Shown in pieces: positions 11,604-22,856 of a DNA stretch of 64,000 nucleotides. Origin of the DNA: Athripsodes cinereus (Eukaryota; Arthropoda; Insecta; Trichoptera; Leptoceridae); contig OX388321.1 in NCBI GenBank assembly GCA_947579605.1, positions 21,257,614 through 21,321,613 of the forward strand, written 5' to 3'. The position numbers were made by a program, and so were the translations under genes. Each line of letters begins with the position of its first letter. Position 1 is the first letter of the stretch. The notes under the pieces were generated by a model. The model was not told the origin of the DNA. It worked only from the letters and a program-made list of their open reading frames with translations, and made no database searches.

Positions 11604-11700
11604 ATGTCACGACATCGCTAACAGGTGAGACAGAGAGTGAACTGACAGCTTGTTAATAAACATGCAAGTTTTCAATAAAAAACAAAACATTTAGAATGTG
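11604..11700 (-). repeat. SINE-like family A, short degenerate copy
   Basis: TGTCACGACATCGCTAACAG, then CAGCTTGTTAATAAACATGC, matches the 3' half of family A in reverse with several changes. Confidence 0.45.
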
Positions 11701-11814
11701 TAGCATATTTCATTTATGAAGCTTTCTCTCAAATGGTCGTCAACGTCAGGGGGACCCGGCAAGACACATGAAGAAGAAGAAGAAGCATATTTCATCTCTC
11801 ATAAAAGAATTGAT

Positions 11815-12035
11815 CCCTCATTCTTTTAGGTAAGTTTTCGAGTATCATGTAAAAGGCAGGTGTTCGAAAAAATTAAGACATTTTACATCTTAAATTCACT
11901 GATAAGGCTTGTCACCCATTCTGAATGCATTTTTTGCACGAAAAGGACAGCTTGCATGATGATTGCATGCGGCTGGTCTGCTGGTTACCGTACTTGTGGA
12001 ATATGCTACGATGGAATAGTAGAATAGTAGTAGTA
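11815..12035 (+). repeat. SINE-like family A copy
   Basis: Contains AAGTTTTCGAGTATCATGTA, AAAGGCAGGTGTTCGAAAAA, CATCTTAAATTCACTGATAA, GACAGCTTGCATG and GGCTGGTCTGCTGGTTACC. It ends TGCTACGATGGAATAGTAG with a TAGTAG tail. Same order as 20608-20842, and moderately diverged. Confidence 0.7.
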
Positions 12036-12756
12036 GTTAATTTCTAATTCACGATGTTTTTCGAATACATATTATTTTTCTTTAAAAGAAGTTTCGAAAA
12101 CTTACGGAAAAGGTTGTGGAAACTTGTTTTTGACAGAGTCCACGAAATATGAGAACAAAATATTTTTTTTACTGCAAAAATGAGGTCATTAAGGATATAC
12201 ATCTTCTTTTATTATACATTATTGTCATGATAAACACCATAGAATGTTTAATATTTGAAAAATTCTTTTATTGACACTTAGATCTGAATGAAAGAAGCTT
12301 ATTTCTACATTGTGCTGCTGAGATGAGTATTGAATGGCGAAATAAGAAAAATAACATTACTGCTGTAGAATTTTTGAGTTTGAAGGACCAGGGATAAATT
12401 ATTGAGGGTCATTCATTGAGAAAAGGGTAGGAGGGTGGGTTTGGAATGAATGGATGAATAATAAATACATCAGGCTGTACTGTGGGAACGTTAATTAATC
12501 ACGTAAAACCTCTAAGTAAATAATACTAACCACTATACATATATTATATTATTTTATATCTATGTGAGCTATGTAATTATGTGAAACCCTTGAGGAATAG
12601 TTAAAGAGTTGAAGATTTTTCGGATACTTAGAGATATCAAATACAGTTACTTAATTAGGTCAAGCTGTGAGTAATTTAGTTATCACTTATTTTCGTTAAA
12701 AAACTGTGATGAAATAATGATTATTGGATAAGATTAAATTGTAATTACTACTACTA
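12036..12756. other. No gene recognised
   Basis: AT-rich sequence between two family A copies. A CTACTACTACTAC tract leads into the next copy. Confidence 0.4.
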
Positions 12757-13030
12757 CTACACCATCACGGCATATCATTCTCACATGTGGATAATCAGCA
12801 GACCAGCTGCACGTAATAAACATGCTAGCTGTGTTCTCTGTGTCAAAAAAAAAATTAAGACTTTCAGGATGAGTGGCAAACCTCATCGCTGAATTTGAGA
12901 TGTAAAATGTGTATAATTATTATTTCGAACACCTGCCTTTTACAAGACACTCGAAAACTTACGGAGAAGAGCAAGAAGCCAATTCTACGCCTGGCGCTAC
13001 ACGCTACACGACTACAAGAATATCTACTAT
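12757..13030 (-). repeat. SINE-like family A, near full-length, minus strand
   Basis: Starts (3' end first) CACCATCACGGCATATCATT. It runs through CAGCAGACCAGCTGCACG, AATAAACATGCTAGCTGTG, CTTTCAGGATGAGTGGCAAA, CACCTGCCTTTTACAAGACA and CTCGAAAACTTACGGAGAAG to AAGCCAATTCTACGCCTGGC. The two overlapping open frames here are repeat translations. Confidence 0.7.
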
Positions 13031-13045
13031 ATTGTATAAGTTCTA

Positions 13046-13262
13046 CTTTACCACCACGGTATATCGCACAAGCGAGGTAGTAAGGAAGTCATGCTGCATA
13101 TAATACACATGCAAACTGTCATCTCCGTGCTAACAAATAAAGTGTGCTCGGTAAACCTTATCGCTGAAATTAAGATGTAAATGTTTTTATTTTAAAAGGC
13201 AATCGAAAACTTACGGAAAGGATGGGAGACCAATTCTTTGGCAGGTGATCTACGGAATGAAC
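13046..13262 (-). repeat. SINE-like family A, minus strand
   Basis: Begins TTACCACCACGGTATATCGC and has CATGCAAACTGTCATCTCCG, CGGTAAACCTTATCGCTGAA, AATCGAAAACTTACGGAAAG and GGGAGACCAATTCTTTGGCA. It sits a few bases from the previous copy in the same direction. Confidence 0.65.
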
Positions 13263-13509
13263 AATTTATTTCTTTTATTCATTTGTTCATAATATCATAA
13301 TGGCACTTTATGCATTTATTTTATATTAGCTATTTTATGTTTATTCCATATACCTAGTACTACAAGTGATTGCAAGTGACTAAACTACCGTCTGCATTTT
13401 TCAGATTAATACATCTAGAAAACTCCACATACAACCAACCATGATCATACAAAAGTTTATTTAGGTATTTATTTTTTATCTTGCATTTTTTTTTGTTAGC
13501 ATTTCGATC

Positions 13510-13640
13510 ATACCACCACGTCATTTCTTACCGTGGGGTAGCCAGTAGAACAAACATGCGAGTTGATTTCTCAGTGCCAAAAAAAGTTAAGAATATGCAT
13601 GGATGACAAACCTGAACTGAAAATGTCGTGTCTCAAATAA
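13510..13640 (-). repeat. SINE-like family A, 5'-truncated, minus strand
   Basis: TACCACCACGTCATTTCTTA, CCGTGGGGTAGCCAGTAGA, ACAAACATGCGAGTTG and GATGACAAACCTGAACTGAA match the family's 3' half in reverse. This is the third consecutive copy in the same direction within 900 bp. Confidence 0.6.
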
Positions 13641-14773
13641 GTACATAAGTGTAACAAAAAAAGTATGATAACGAAAATTCAGGCATAACGCTGAAACTTT
13701 AAGCGCCTGTTTATGTTTAATTCTTTTTATCAGAATTGTTAATTTTTTGTTCTTTCATAATTACATTTAAATGCTTTCAATTATTTTTATTTATACTTTG
13801 ACGCCATTTTTCATAAGTGCCAATAAAATAAAAAGAAAAGAAAAAACAAAAACTTTCAAGATTTGAACGGATATTGAAAACTAAACATAAAACAAAAATT
13901 GTTTTTGTTTTCAATCTCGAAATCGACAACGTCTCAAACAGGAGAAATACGACTTTACATTTTATTAAATCTTTTATTTCAATAGAAAACGTTTGTTTTC
14001 AATTTAAATGTGTTCTTTGAGCAAGCTTTGAAACCTTAATCTAAAACAAGTGTCAAGTTCCATATTGTATAGAAGTTACCTACATAATATTATATATTAG
14101 CGAGTTTCTACTTCTTTTCTCTATTCAGAATCAAAACACTCAAGGAAGTTTGTTGTGTGTTTGTGTTGTAGGCTAAATGATAAAAATAGCTCTTGTGTTA
14201 AAATCCGGTAAAAATAATTAATTTCAATTAATGAATGTCCTGGACACATTATAAAACATTTTGTTGACATTTTACACTCTCACTACAATGTGTTCATTTT
14301 TCTAAATGATTTGTATTGAGTAATTTTATAATATTGTTATAATTTGATTCCCAATCATATTTTGTACTTCGCCAATAATTATTGTTGTTCTCGTCTTGCT
14401 CCGATTGTGTTTTGAATGAGAATTATGATTTATTTTTATGTATAATATATAACATGTAAGGACTCACGCAGTGGATGTATGTATAAATAAATAAATTATT
14501 ATAACTTTTCAAAAAAACGAGCTCTGTTTAATTTTCAAATTTGGTAACATACCTTAATAGAAACCTTTTTATGCTCAGAGGAACTAGTGAACCAAATATC
14601 TCCACTTTTTTGCTGCATTGTAAATTCTTGAACCACTAACGCATAACGTTCAAGACAATCATTGAATATTATGTGTTGAAATGACCCCGCTTAATCTTTA
14701 TCCTATAACATGATAATCTCGCAACTGCATATCGCTCTAGTATTTTAAAATTTGTATTGTTTTGTTAACACTA
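13641..14773. other. No gene recognised; possible LINE F tail near 14440-14500
   Basis: AT-rich. Near 14455 the text ATGTAAGGACTCACGCAGTG, then ATAAATAAATAAATT, resembles the LINE F 3' end seen at 48430-48490. Confidence 0.4.
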
Positions 14774-15453
14774 GGGCCAATTCTGAATCTTAATGAACTA
14801 ACTAACTAAAAAGTTGATCAATATTAGTTATTATGTAGTATTCAGCATTAGTTATGAACTATAAACTCGAGAACCACCAAGTGCAAACGGGTAAATCTAT
14901 GGGACAAACTAATATTAGTCAGTGATGCTGCAATACAAAATGTTTTTCACGTTCCGATTTACACTTCTGGCAACAATTTAATAGTTGTCGCGCGTGAAAA
15001 TTGTGAAATGTCAGATTTGCCGATATATTTTGGCGTTCGTATTTGCGTCGGTGGTGGTGTAATTTTACAATTTATACATGCTAAGAGTTGCCCTAAAAAT
15101 ATAATTTTTTACTTTTAATTGAAAAAACAACTTAACACTTCAAAATATAGCAATATTCTGCGGTAAAATGACAGCAACTAATAATATTCGCACATTAAAA
15201 GTCGCGAATAAAATTCTGACAAATCCAACTTATTTTAGTCGTCGGCTGTCAACTAAAATTTCATTCTGAATACGAAATCCATAGATTCTCGAAATTTATA
15301 GTTGTACTAAGGTGTCAAAATGAACTAATGAACTAAATTAGTTCGGAAAACTGTGAATACGAATTAGAACTAATTATCATGACTCGACTATCTTCTCACA
15401 CTTAGTTGACTTAGTTAGTGCAACTAAACTATTTTATGATTCAGAATTGGCCA
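14774..15453. mobile_element. TA-flanked MITE with GGCCAATTCTGAATC termini
   Basis: Left end GGGCCAATTCTGAATC and inverted right end TGGCCAATTCTGAATC are each flanked by TA (14772-14773 and 15454-15455). Behind the termini both halves carry AACTAACTAA/TTAGTTAGT-type words, giving long imperfect inverted arms. No transposase remains. TA duplication points to a Tc1/mariner-type enzyme as mobiliser, an inference. Confidence 0.65.
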
Positions 15454-15956
15454 TACTGTTATATAATATTATGATATGCAAAAAGAATCAATAAATAATA
15501 AAAATTATTATACCTATAGTTGAACGTACGAGATTTGAAACTTTCAATTATCGAATGTTTGATGACAATTTGCAAACAGCTGCATCTAAGGAACTTTGAT
15601 AAAAATACTGATTCACTTAATATGCTTATAACTTTTAGAGTACGTTATTGTTTTCAGAATAATAAAAACATGCTTCCTGAAACGGAGGTCGGTCGGTTCT
15701 CTCGATTGTCGTCCTTAAAGAAAGTTTAAAAGTTGAACAACTAAATTTCCGCGTAATAATTGAATGAATGAAAATTCAGCACATACCAGTGTTATATTTA
15801 TATTAATAATATATTCAATTGAATATAATTATTATTTTGAATGGCGAGTTCTGCGTAACTGCGTCACATGGCACATTCATCAAGCAATTTACACTATCGT
15901 TGAAAGGATTTGATATTATACAACTATGTATGTATACTTTTACCATCATTAAATTA
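15454..15956. other. No gene recognised
   Basis: AT-rich. The 69-codon frame at 15520-15729 shows no family features. Confidence 0.4.
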
Positions 15957-16345
15957 TTATTTATTATTATATATTATTTGAGTTCTTACTAGATTTCTCT
16001 TACTTAACACGCGAACGTCCTTGAGAATTAAATCCATGTGGTCAAGCCACGTAATTCTTGGACGTCCGCGCTTTCTCACACCCCACCTTTCAGATAAATC
16101 CACTCTTTTCGTCAATCTCAAATCATCCTTTCGCTCCACATGTCCAAACCATCGCAACTTATTTATACGCATTCTATCAACAACACTCTTCTCACATCCA
16201 CGCATTCTCCTGATATCCTCATTCTTCACTTTATCACGCAATGTTTTATCCAGCATTCTTCTCAGTGATCGAATCTCCACAGCCTTTATTCCACTCTCGG
16301 CCTTCTTTAGCCACGTCCAAGTTTCGCTTGCATACATAAGTGAGT
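15957..16345 (-). pseudogene. LINE A 3' ORF fragment, minus strand
   Basis: Minus-strand translation gives MYASETWTWLKKAESG, RSLRRMLDKTLRDKVKN, LRWFGHVERKDD and GRPRITWLDHMD. These are the same blocks as the C-terminal part of the LINE at 4810-6279 and of 23801-24318. The end of the ORF and the 3' UTR are replaced by AT-rich sequence. No RT motifs. Confidence 0.75.
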
Positions 16346-17119
16346 GAGTTTTATTTGAGTTTTTATAACTTACGTAATTTTGAATGTTGTACTCATTAGT
16401 TTATGTGTGTATAAATAATATAATGCCAACGCCAATATTTTTTTTTTAACATAGATATTTCAGGCCCAATACTGGTATTTCGAATCCGCGTTTTGAGCCA
16501 TGTGCTTTGATATCCTGTATATTTGGATAAATGAATATTTTCCGGCATTAGACTTTTAAATTTTTGTGTCATTATAACTGATCATTAGGAGATTAATCTG
16601 GTTGTATAGTGCTGAGAAATGTGGATGGCAATTTTGCCGCTGATACAAATGTAATGCAGACATTTAATCTTTGTCAAAAAATGTTGCACATTAAATAAGA
16701 TAAATAATTTGCTTTTATTATTACAACAAAATTTAAACAAGTACGCTGGAGACGTATTTCTAAATAACAATTTGATGATGCTTATAGCCCCTCACCTCGT
16801 TTGAATTGCTCAGCGAAACAAAAATCTTTTATCTCGATAAACAGATTATGAGACAAAAAATCACTTACATTTGTTTACTAAAAAGCACAAATAAATTGTT
16901 CTCCAACAGTCAGAATGATTTTTAAGTATTGAACAAGCGGCCCAAGTAACAAGGATGGGCAAAAAGAATAATAATTTATTGACGACCGAAAAAACAAATG
17001 GTCGACTAACAATGAACCGATTCTTGTACTATTTGGGCGACAAAAATACTAAGTAGGTAACCAATATCGTGTGACATAAAACTAATAACCAAATTGCAAA
17101 AAAAAATGAACAACAAAAG
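16346..17119. other. No gene recognised
   Basis: AT-rich sequence without recognisable repeats or protein-like frames. Confidence 0.4.
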
Positions 17120-17290
17120 TTTCAAATTGTCCTGGGTTTGGGTGTTACATGTATATGTGTTTAGTGCATTGTATATATTTGTATCGTTGAGTTAGTACCC
17201 GTAATACAATATTCATATCTTGGTTTGGGACTAGCTCGATATGTGTGAGTTGTTTACGCATGTAAACAATAGTTATTCTAGGTGTTTGAC
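17120..17290 (+). repeat. SINE C body
   Basis: GGTGTTACATGTATATGTGT, TTAGTGCATTGTATATATTT, GAGTTAGTACCCGTAATACA and TGGTTTGGGACTAGCTCGAT match the body of 58465-58665 closely. The tRNA-like head is missing or unrecognisable. Confidence 0.65.
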
Positions 17291-17647
17291 TGAGCGAGCG
17301 ACAAAGATACCAAAACTGAATACTATACCTACCTTTATCGAGTGATTGACTGAAAATACCTAATAATAAGAGAAATAGGGTAATTAAAATTAAACTTATT
17401 AAAATAATTATTTAATTTGAATGTATTTATGTACTCTTTTTAATATTTTTTTGAGATGAATAATTATAAGCCAAAATATCTCATCAGATTAAACTATATG
17501 AAGATGGAATAAATCGTCAGCGAGGTTTCAAACCGTTATCTCCTGATTGAAAATACTATCAGGGTACTGACCACATCTCAAATAAGACGCAGCTCGTTTT
17601 TAATACAAGTATTTGAGATCTATTTGTTAGCTACAATACTGCACTCT
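17291..17647. other. No gene recognised
   Basis: AT-rich sequence with nothing recognisable. Confidence 0.4.
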
Positions 17648-17755
17648 AAAAATTAACTTTTTAACACTTGAAACTATCATCATAAAAATTAACTTTTTAA
17701 CACTTGAAACTATCATAATAAAAATTAACTTTTAAACACTTGAAACTATCATAAC
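17648..17755. repeat. Tandem repeat, three 36 bp units
   Basis: Units start at 17648, 17684 and 17720 and read AAAAATTAACTTTTTAACAC then TTGAAACTATCAT. The third has TTTTAAACAC in place of TTTTTAACAC. The exact 36 bp step and few differences show a recent local expansion. Confidence 0.9.
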
Positions 17756-18176
17756 AAAAGCCTTACAAAATCATCTTATAAGGTGTAAGGTAAAAGTTTC
17801 TTTTGTTAAAATTAATCTAACAAATTAATAATTAATTTGTTACCTAATAAAATCGTTAATCGTAAAAAAAAAAAATAGTTATATGGTCGCACAAACTGCA
17901 TAACTGGTCGTTCACATTAGTGTAATTTATGGCTTTCATTTACATAGTCATTTAGTCGCACAGTCAGTAATGTTGTATACTCATTTTCGCATTTTTTTTC
18001 CAACATTTAATTTGAATTATTTGAAACTCGTTTAAACACTTTCTATATATTATTATGTAATACTGTAATAATGGCGTCGTTTTTCTCAAGTCTCTTTATC
18101 CACAAGGACGATGTGTTAATAAAAAAATACTTAAACTCCATAGGTATATCTTCAAAACACAAAAAATAATAATATA
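17756..18176. other. No gene recognised
   Basis: AT-rich sequence with nothing recognisable. Confidence 0.4.
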
Positions 18177-18707
18177 CAGTCGATTCCGCTTAATTGGGAC
18201 ACATCGGGACTTGGGCATTTTGTCCCAATTAAGCTAATTTCACATTTTTAAAATTCATTTATGTGGTTTTGACAACTAAGGCCATTAACCAGTAATACAC
18301 ACATAAAATTAAACAATGCATATTTATTACAATTATTTTATTTTATAAATTCTTGGAAACTGTAAATTACGTATAGGTAATATAAATTATCATATAAATT
18401 ACAAATATGTAATATAAACTTTTAAGAAAAAAGATAAATTCTTAATTAAAATAAAAAATGGGTAGGTACATACAATTTAATTCAATGCAAAAATGAGTCA
18501 AGTGTAGTCTGTCTTTTGTTTTTGTAACATTTCACTTCTACAAAAACAGCACAAAATTAAATTCACTGTCCCAATTAAGCGGAATGTTGTCCCAATTAAA
18601 CATATAAATTTACTATTGGTTCATGGTTTGGTTTCTGTTCTTCGAGATTTGTCCCAAATAAGCGGCTGTCCCAATTAAACGGTGTCCCAATAAAGCGGAA
18701 TCGACTG
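18177..18707. mobile_element. pogo/Tigger-like MITE with repeated terminal motif
   Basis: Left end CAGTCGATTCCGCTTAATTG and inverted right end CAGTCGATTCCGCTTTATTG are bounded by TA (18175-18176 and 18708-18709). CAGTCGA-type termini with TA targets are typical of pogo/Tigger elements. The word TGTCCCAATTAAGCGG, or a one- to three-base variant, recurs near 18219, 18568, 18589, 18650, 18667 and 18683 as well as in the termini. There is no transposase. The repeated word equals the inner half of the terminal repeat and may be extra transposase-binding sites. Confidence 0.8.
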
Positions 18708-19109
18708 TATATCATTATGTTCAGGTAAGTCAATATACTAAATTATGAATGCGCTACTAGAGGGAGACATTTATTTATTCTGAAGGCAATGTACAAGTTT
18801 GAAAACAAATAATAAATTATAAATTGTCATGGCGAATAGGACTTACAAATTGTTTGTTATACTCGCACGTTATTAGTTTTTGGAAGGGAAATGGATGGAG
18901 TTATGTAGAATAAACAGTAGAGAATTTATACGATGAAATATTTTGTTTATTTATTTATTTTTACACATATTATAGTTATAATATGCATTTAAGAGTTTGA
19001 GGAGGAAGAGACGATTATCTACTCCATAGCAAAAAAATAATATATGATTAAGGTACACTATGAGAATTGAAAAATATTAATTATCAAATAAGTATCAAAT
19101 AAAAAAATA
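18708..19109. other. No gene recognised
   Basis: AT-rich sequence leading into a piggyBac-like arm. ATCAAATAA-type words repeat at 19080-19115. Confidence 0.4.
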
Positions 19110-19401
19110 TCAAATAAAAAAAGTTTGCTAAAATCTATAGTATTTATATGCTTGATATGATGAATAAAAAAAATATGTATTTTACAAATATTTTGTATTT
19201 TGATATAACAAAGAGTACCTAAATAAATCTCGTCAGCCTGCGATTTATTTATTTTTTTAGTAAAAAACTAATTTTGGTAATAAATATTTGTTTTTTTATT
19301 TTATCAAATCAATATGTTCGCAAGGGTCAACAAGTTTTAGCAGTTTTTCTATCAAATTTGTTGAAAATAGAAAATTTTACCGTTTTTGCTAAACGGGGCC
19401 C
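19110..19401 (+). mobile_element. Partial piggyBac-like (TTAA) element, right arm
   Basis: Matches 1-240 in reverse over AGTTTGCTAAAATCTATAGT...AAATAAATCTCGTCAGCCTG. It matches 545-677 in the same direction over ATATGTTCGCAAGGGTCAAC...TTTTTGCTAAACGGGGCCC. It ends at TTAA (19402-19405). The left end is lost. Confidence 0.55.
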
Positions 19402-19546
19402 TTAAGTTATATTAGGTATATAATATTAAGCTTTCAGCTTCAACTGAAGTAAAAAACATGCATATTTAGATCTATCTAACTAGACGCATGTTTCAAAGAT
19501 ATTCTTGATTATACTAAAGCCATAGTGTGCATTCATTCATTCATTC

Positions 19547-19760
19547 ATACCATCACAGTATAACTCAATCATGAAGTAGCCAGTAGACACAATGTATTTA
19601 ACAAACATACAGGTAGTCATCTGCGTGCCAACAAAAAAAATATAGCGATTATTTTATTTTTTGTCATAAACATCTACTTCTACAGGACACTTGAAAACTT
19701 ATCGAAAAGAGTGGAATAACTATTCTTTACTGAGTATTCCACGAGATAGAATAATATGTC
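19547..19760 (-). repeat. SINE-like family A, diverged, minus strand
   Basis: TACCATCACAGTATAACTCA, AAGTAGCCAGTAGAC, AACAAACATACAGGTAGTCA, ACAGGACACTTGAAAACTTA and ATTCTTTACTGAGT follow the family order in reverse. Confidence 0.55.
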
Positions 19761-20607
19761 AATTTAAATTGACAGCGGCTGGGAATGACTACAGTTAGAC
19801 ATAACGTGACAAAGTGAGTGGTGTGTCACTTGGAAAGATATAATACTAAGAAAAGCTGTTTTCCGGCTGTGCGAGTTTTCAGGGTGTGTGAGTTTTCCGG
19901 ATATTGGATATTACAAACATTTTAATGAATTCTTGTTAGAGAAATTACCAATTAACTGTATTGGCTCAAATCCGATCTGGATGGAGGAGGCTGGTTACTT
20001 CCATGTGATCCCGAGAAAAGCGCTGTAAAGTGATTAGATTGAATCGTGAAGAAGGAATGAATTTATTATATTTCAAAGAATTTTAATTTAATATTTTGTG
20101 TAAATTCGCCTCTGAAATATTGATAATACTCTCACTGCTGTAAGAATCTTGATAACGAAAAGCAATCATATCGTTTCAAGTTCTAATGTGTTTTCAGATA
20201 ACTTTTAGCTTAAAATATATTACAGAGAACCTATACATATTATCTATTGATACAGATTTTATACAATAATAACGATAATATCTGCTAGTATTTCGGAGAG
20301 AAATTCATATTAAAAGTATCCCAAATAGTGATTTGCATGACTCGATTGAGAGTAATCGAGTAAATCGATAATTTGTAAGACTAATCGAGTATTAAAAAAA
20401 AATACATTGGGTACTGTTTTATTCAATGACTAAGAGTGATAATTTCATAATTTAACAATAATTTTAATTATAGTTAACCTATTGCACTAAAAGTATTCGA
20501 ATGGTTAAAATGATTGATAGTTTAATATGAATATGAAGAAAAACTAATTGTGACGATGGCAAGCATGTAAAATGTTAAAAAATAAAGTTTATAAATAAAA
20601 TATCTCC
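19761..20607. other. No gene recognised
   Basis: AT-rich sequence. AATCGAGTA words repeat around 20340-20395. Nothing else recognised. Confidence 0.4.
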
Positions 20608-20842
20608 CGTGGAGCACCCGGTAAAGAATTGGTCTCCCACTCTTCTCCATAAGTTTTCGAGTGTCCTGTACAAGGCAGGTGTTCGAAAAAATAAGACATT
20701 TCACATCTTAAATTCGGCGATGAGGTTTACCACCCATCCTGAATGTCTTAATTTTATATTGGCACGGAGAAGACAGCTTGCATGTTTTATATGCAGCTGG
20801 TCTGCTGGCTACCCCACTTGTGGGATATGCCGTGATGGTATA
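20608..20842 (+). repeat. SINE-like family A, best-preserved copy
   Basis: Runs TGGAGCACCCGGTAAAGAAT, TTGGTCTCCCACTCTTCTCC, AAGTTTTCGAGTGTCCTGTA, AGGCAGGTGTTCGAAAAAAT, ATGAGGTTTACCACCCATCC, GCACGGAGAAGACAGCTTGC and CAGCTGGTCTGCTGGCTACC, ending GATATGCCGTGATGGTA at 20840. A TAATAATAAATAAA tail follows. No tRNA, 7SL or 5S-like head was recognised. The last 35 bases parallel the 3' end of LINE A (CTGCTTACCCC...CGTGATGGTA at 6247-6279), as expected for a SINE that borrows that LINE's machinery. Confidence 0.75.
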
Positions 20843-21003
20843 ATAATAAATAAAATTTAATTAAAAAAAATCTCTTAGCATTCTTTATGGTTTTAATTCC
20901 TTAAAATTCATCAAAATAATGTTGTGTCGCGAAATAATTTGAAACTAAGTTAATCAAAAAATATCATCGTTAAAAAATGTCAAATGAGTAGTTTCGCTGT
21001 TAA

Positions 21004-21631
21004 GGGTGCGCTATAGCGCCAGAATATTTCGCTAATGGGCTGTACTACTGATTTCTCCCTCTGCGCGGTTTTCATCTTCCCTTTCCCCGCAGTTGTTTCC
21101 CGCTACGAACTAAATGAAACGGTGTAGTTATAATTCAATAATGTATCCTTAGAAAAATGCGATACGTCCATCCCGCTCGACATTCAACTTAATACTAACA
21201 TTTTTAGACACACCTCTTGTGCTAGTGGTGGGTTGGGTTAAAAATTAGTGAATTGTATGGAAATTTCGGTAGGCGGAAATGATTTAATTTTTTAAAAACA
21301 CATTTTTAGATATTTATAAAAGAAAAATGCTTAAACTAGAGTTAGGTTTTCCATGATATGTGAGATATTTGTATACTGAATAACTCAAAGAAAAAAATAA
21401 ATCTCTGCGACAAAGAGAGCTTGAGATCTGATGCGTATAAATATTGATTAAGCTTATTTTCAATATTTTTTTCTGAAAAACTGGTATTACTTATCAAATT
21501 TTCTCCTCAATGAAAAGGTAGATAAAATATTGACCTATATTATATATTTTTTTATGACCATACCATGAAAGGTATACGTATTTTAGTAGCTGAAAAACAT
21601 CGAGAAAACGTCGAAATTGAGGAGCGCCCTC
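21004..21631. mobile_element. TTAA-flanked MITE
   Basis: Left end GGGTGCGCTATAGCGCC follows TTAA (21000-21003). The right end, inverted GAGGGCGCTCCTC, precedes TTAA (21632-21635). The inverted termini match imperfectly, but TTAA on both sides and the 628 bp size fit a piggyBac-type non-autonomous element. Interior AT-rich, no coding sense. Confidence 0.5.
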
Positions 21632-21757
21632 TTAAACAAAATCTTCGCATTTAACTGGATTTTTACACTCACAGTGAGGATATTAAAAATAATTATTACC
21701 CAACAGACACCTCATCCGCACAACCAACAGACTGTGCGAACACTCTTAATTATGAAA

Positions 21758-21905
21758 CAGGGAAGGTATTCCGATGCATACGAATTGGCTTAAGCTGGTG
21801 TAAGTGCACTTTACACATGGTACGTTCACCAATTCCTGTTTCAAACTAATATGCTCAGCATCTGTTAGTTGACATGTATGCTCATGATATTATGTATAGA
21901 AAAAA
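21758..21905 (+). repeat. Dispersed repeat, pair member 2
   Basis: Same order of blocks as 4125-4270: GAAACAGGGAAGG, ATACGAATTGGC, AAGTGCACTTTACACATGG, CAATTCCTGTTTCAAACT and ATGCTCAGCATCTGTT. Confidence 0.5.
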
Positions 21906-22587
21906 TTGAGAAAATTTGAATATGCTCGTTCTATGTTTATTTATACATAATTTATAAATAAATATCATTTTCACATGCTCTAGTAATCAATCGGTTTCAA
22001 ATCATGTTTTAATCGATCTATAAAACGATTCCATCGAAAAGTTTAATTTTCACTATCGATAAAAACAATATTTGTTCGCAATATTTCCAACCCTATTCCG
22101 AATGTTATTTGGAATAACAGTTTTTTGACCTTGATTAAACTGTTATAGACTAAGTACAAGTTATACAATTTAGTATTAGTTGTAGTAGATATCATACAAT
22201 GTATTGTACATAAAGTTACAAAATACCTTGTATTAGTTTTTGTTTACCAATTTTGTAACATCTAATATTAATTTTATACCCCGAATTTGCTCACGGTCTA
22301 CTCATCAAACTGCCAAAAAACTTAGTATTTTTTTTTGAATTTTTATTTATTAACCAAGCAAACAAAATAGTCATTAGGCAAATTTTACAAAATAACACAT
22401 TAAATCAATATTTTTTAACCAATAAAGTTTGTGGATATTACAAGATAATCGGTGTGTTTACAAAACTATAAATAAAAGAAGAAAAGAATATGAAAAAAAA
22501 ATGATGCTCCATGAATTTCCCAGCACAAAAAAAGGCCTCCCATCTTTTTTGTTATTTTTTGAGTGACTTGATCATTAACCATAATAA
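21906..22587. other. No gene recognised
   Basis: AT-rich sequence with nothing recognisable. Confidence 0.4.
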
Positions 22588-22690
22588 TAATAATTGCTTT
22601 ATTGTCAAAATAAATTTGTACAAAAGGCGTAGGTACTTATTGCCTTGAGGCATTGTCTTTCAGTAGGTAAGCCTAATACAATGTTTTATA
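22588..22690 (-). repeat. LINE 3' UTR end with hairpin, minus strand
   Basis: Read in reverse it has GGCTTACCTACTGAAAGACA, ATGCCTCAAGGCAATAAG (a short stem) and TTTTGTACAAATTTATTTTG. It ends ACAATAAAGCAATTATTATT. A hairpin followed by 'ataag...gtaca...caataaag' is a common shape of LINE 3' ends in Lepidoptera, as I recall it. A related hairpin lies at 41890-41935. Confidence 0.5.
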
Positions 22691-22856
22691 AACATAATTT
22701 TAGCACAGAGTGAGTTTAGACAAAGCAGAATGCATAGGACACATAAAACAGAATAATAAAAAGTAATGGAATATAATATATAACAATAGTAGGTACCTAT
22801 AATATAAATTTACAATATAACGATGAAAACATATTTTACAACCGTAAACCTTTATT

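Noticed and set aside
15520..15729. 69-codon plus-strand frame
   Set aside because: No splice signals, no family features, surrounded by AT-rich sequence and repeats.
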